Below, in pieces: positions 5,125-5,156 of a stretch of 5,156 bases of DNA (positions are counted from its first letter, which is position 1; every line of letters begins with the position of its first letter). A program made the position numbers and the translations under genes. Below the pieces are notes generated by a model. It made no database searches, had not been told where the DNA came from, and was given only the letters and a program-made list of their open reading frames with translations. Source of the stretch: JAUVAV01 sp965371665 (lineage in GTDB: Bacteria > Oederibacteriota > JAAXVQ01 > JAUVAV01); the NCBI GenBank assembly GCA_965371665.1, contig CBDUZI010000140.1, positions 1 to 5,156 of the forward strand, in the 5' to 3' direction.

Positions 5125-5156
5125 CAGGGGGGATTTAATCAATAAAACGCCCGCTT

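Overview
The window is bacterial DNA: compact genes, Shine-Dalgarno sites, sigma-70-type promoters, a toxin-antitoxin pair and short dispersed hairpin repeats. The species cannot be named from the sequence. A bacterial GlnRS, a WaaE/KdtX-like glycosyltransferase and Sec-exported surface proteins suggest a Gram-negative, possibly a deltaproteobacterium-like or uncultivated lineage; this is a weak inference.

Layout. Positions 1-63 hold the cut end of a dispersed repeat. A near-consensus promoter (78-106) then drives glnS (140-1852, +), a full-length glutaminyl-tRNA synthetase. Everything after glnS is on the minus strand and visibly more AT-rich. Read in the direction of transcription (right to left), there are two units. 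The first is a type II toxin-antitoxin operon: a ribbon-helix-helix antitoxin (4636-4899) overlapping a MazF/PemK endoribonuclease (4319-4645) by 10 bases. The second starts at a good promoter (4223-4250). It encodes a small secreted protein (3890-4180), a 361-residue secreted protein that looks like a surface module joined to a phage-tail-fibre-type tip with three evenly spaced HxH motifs (2737-3822), and a family 2 glycosyltransferase (1880-2719). The last two genes are only 17 bases apart and are probably cotranscribed. The glycosyltransferase converges on glnS with a 27-base gap.

The right end (about 4920-5156) is non-coding and built from nested inverted repeats. A MITE-like element has arms beginning CCTAGGAGC and contains two head-to-head copies of a 32-base hairpin unit whose stem differences are compensatory. 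It abuts a C/G-rich hairpin repeat. A related, inverted copy of the outer segment sits at the left end of the window.

The most interesting part is the three-gene secreted-protein/glycosyltransferase unit. A fibre-like protein with a signal peptide and a possible metal-binding His zipper is encoded with a sugar transferase and a small exported partner. This suggests a cell-surface appendage or adhesin locus rather than a prophage, since no other phage genes are visible. That function is inference.
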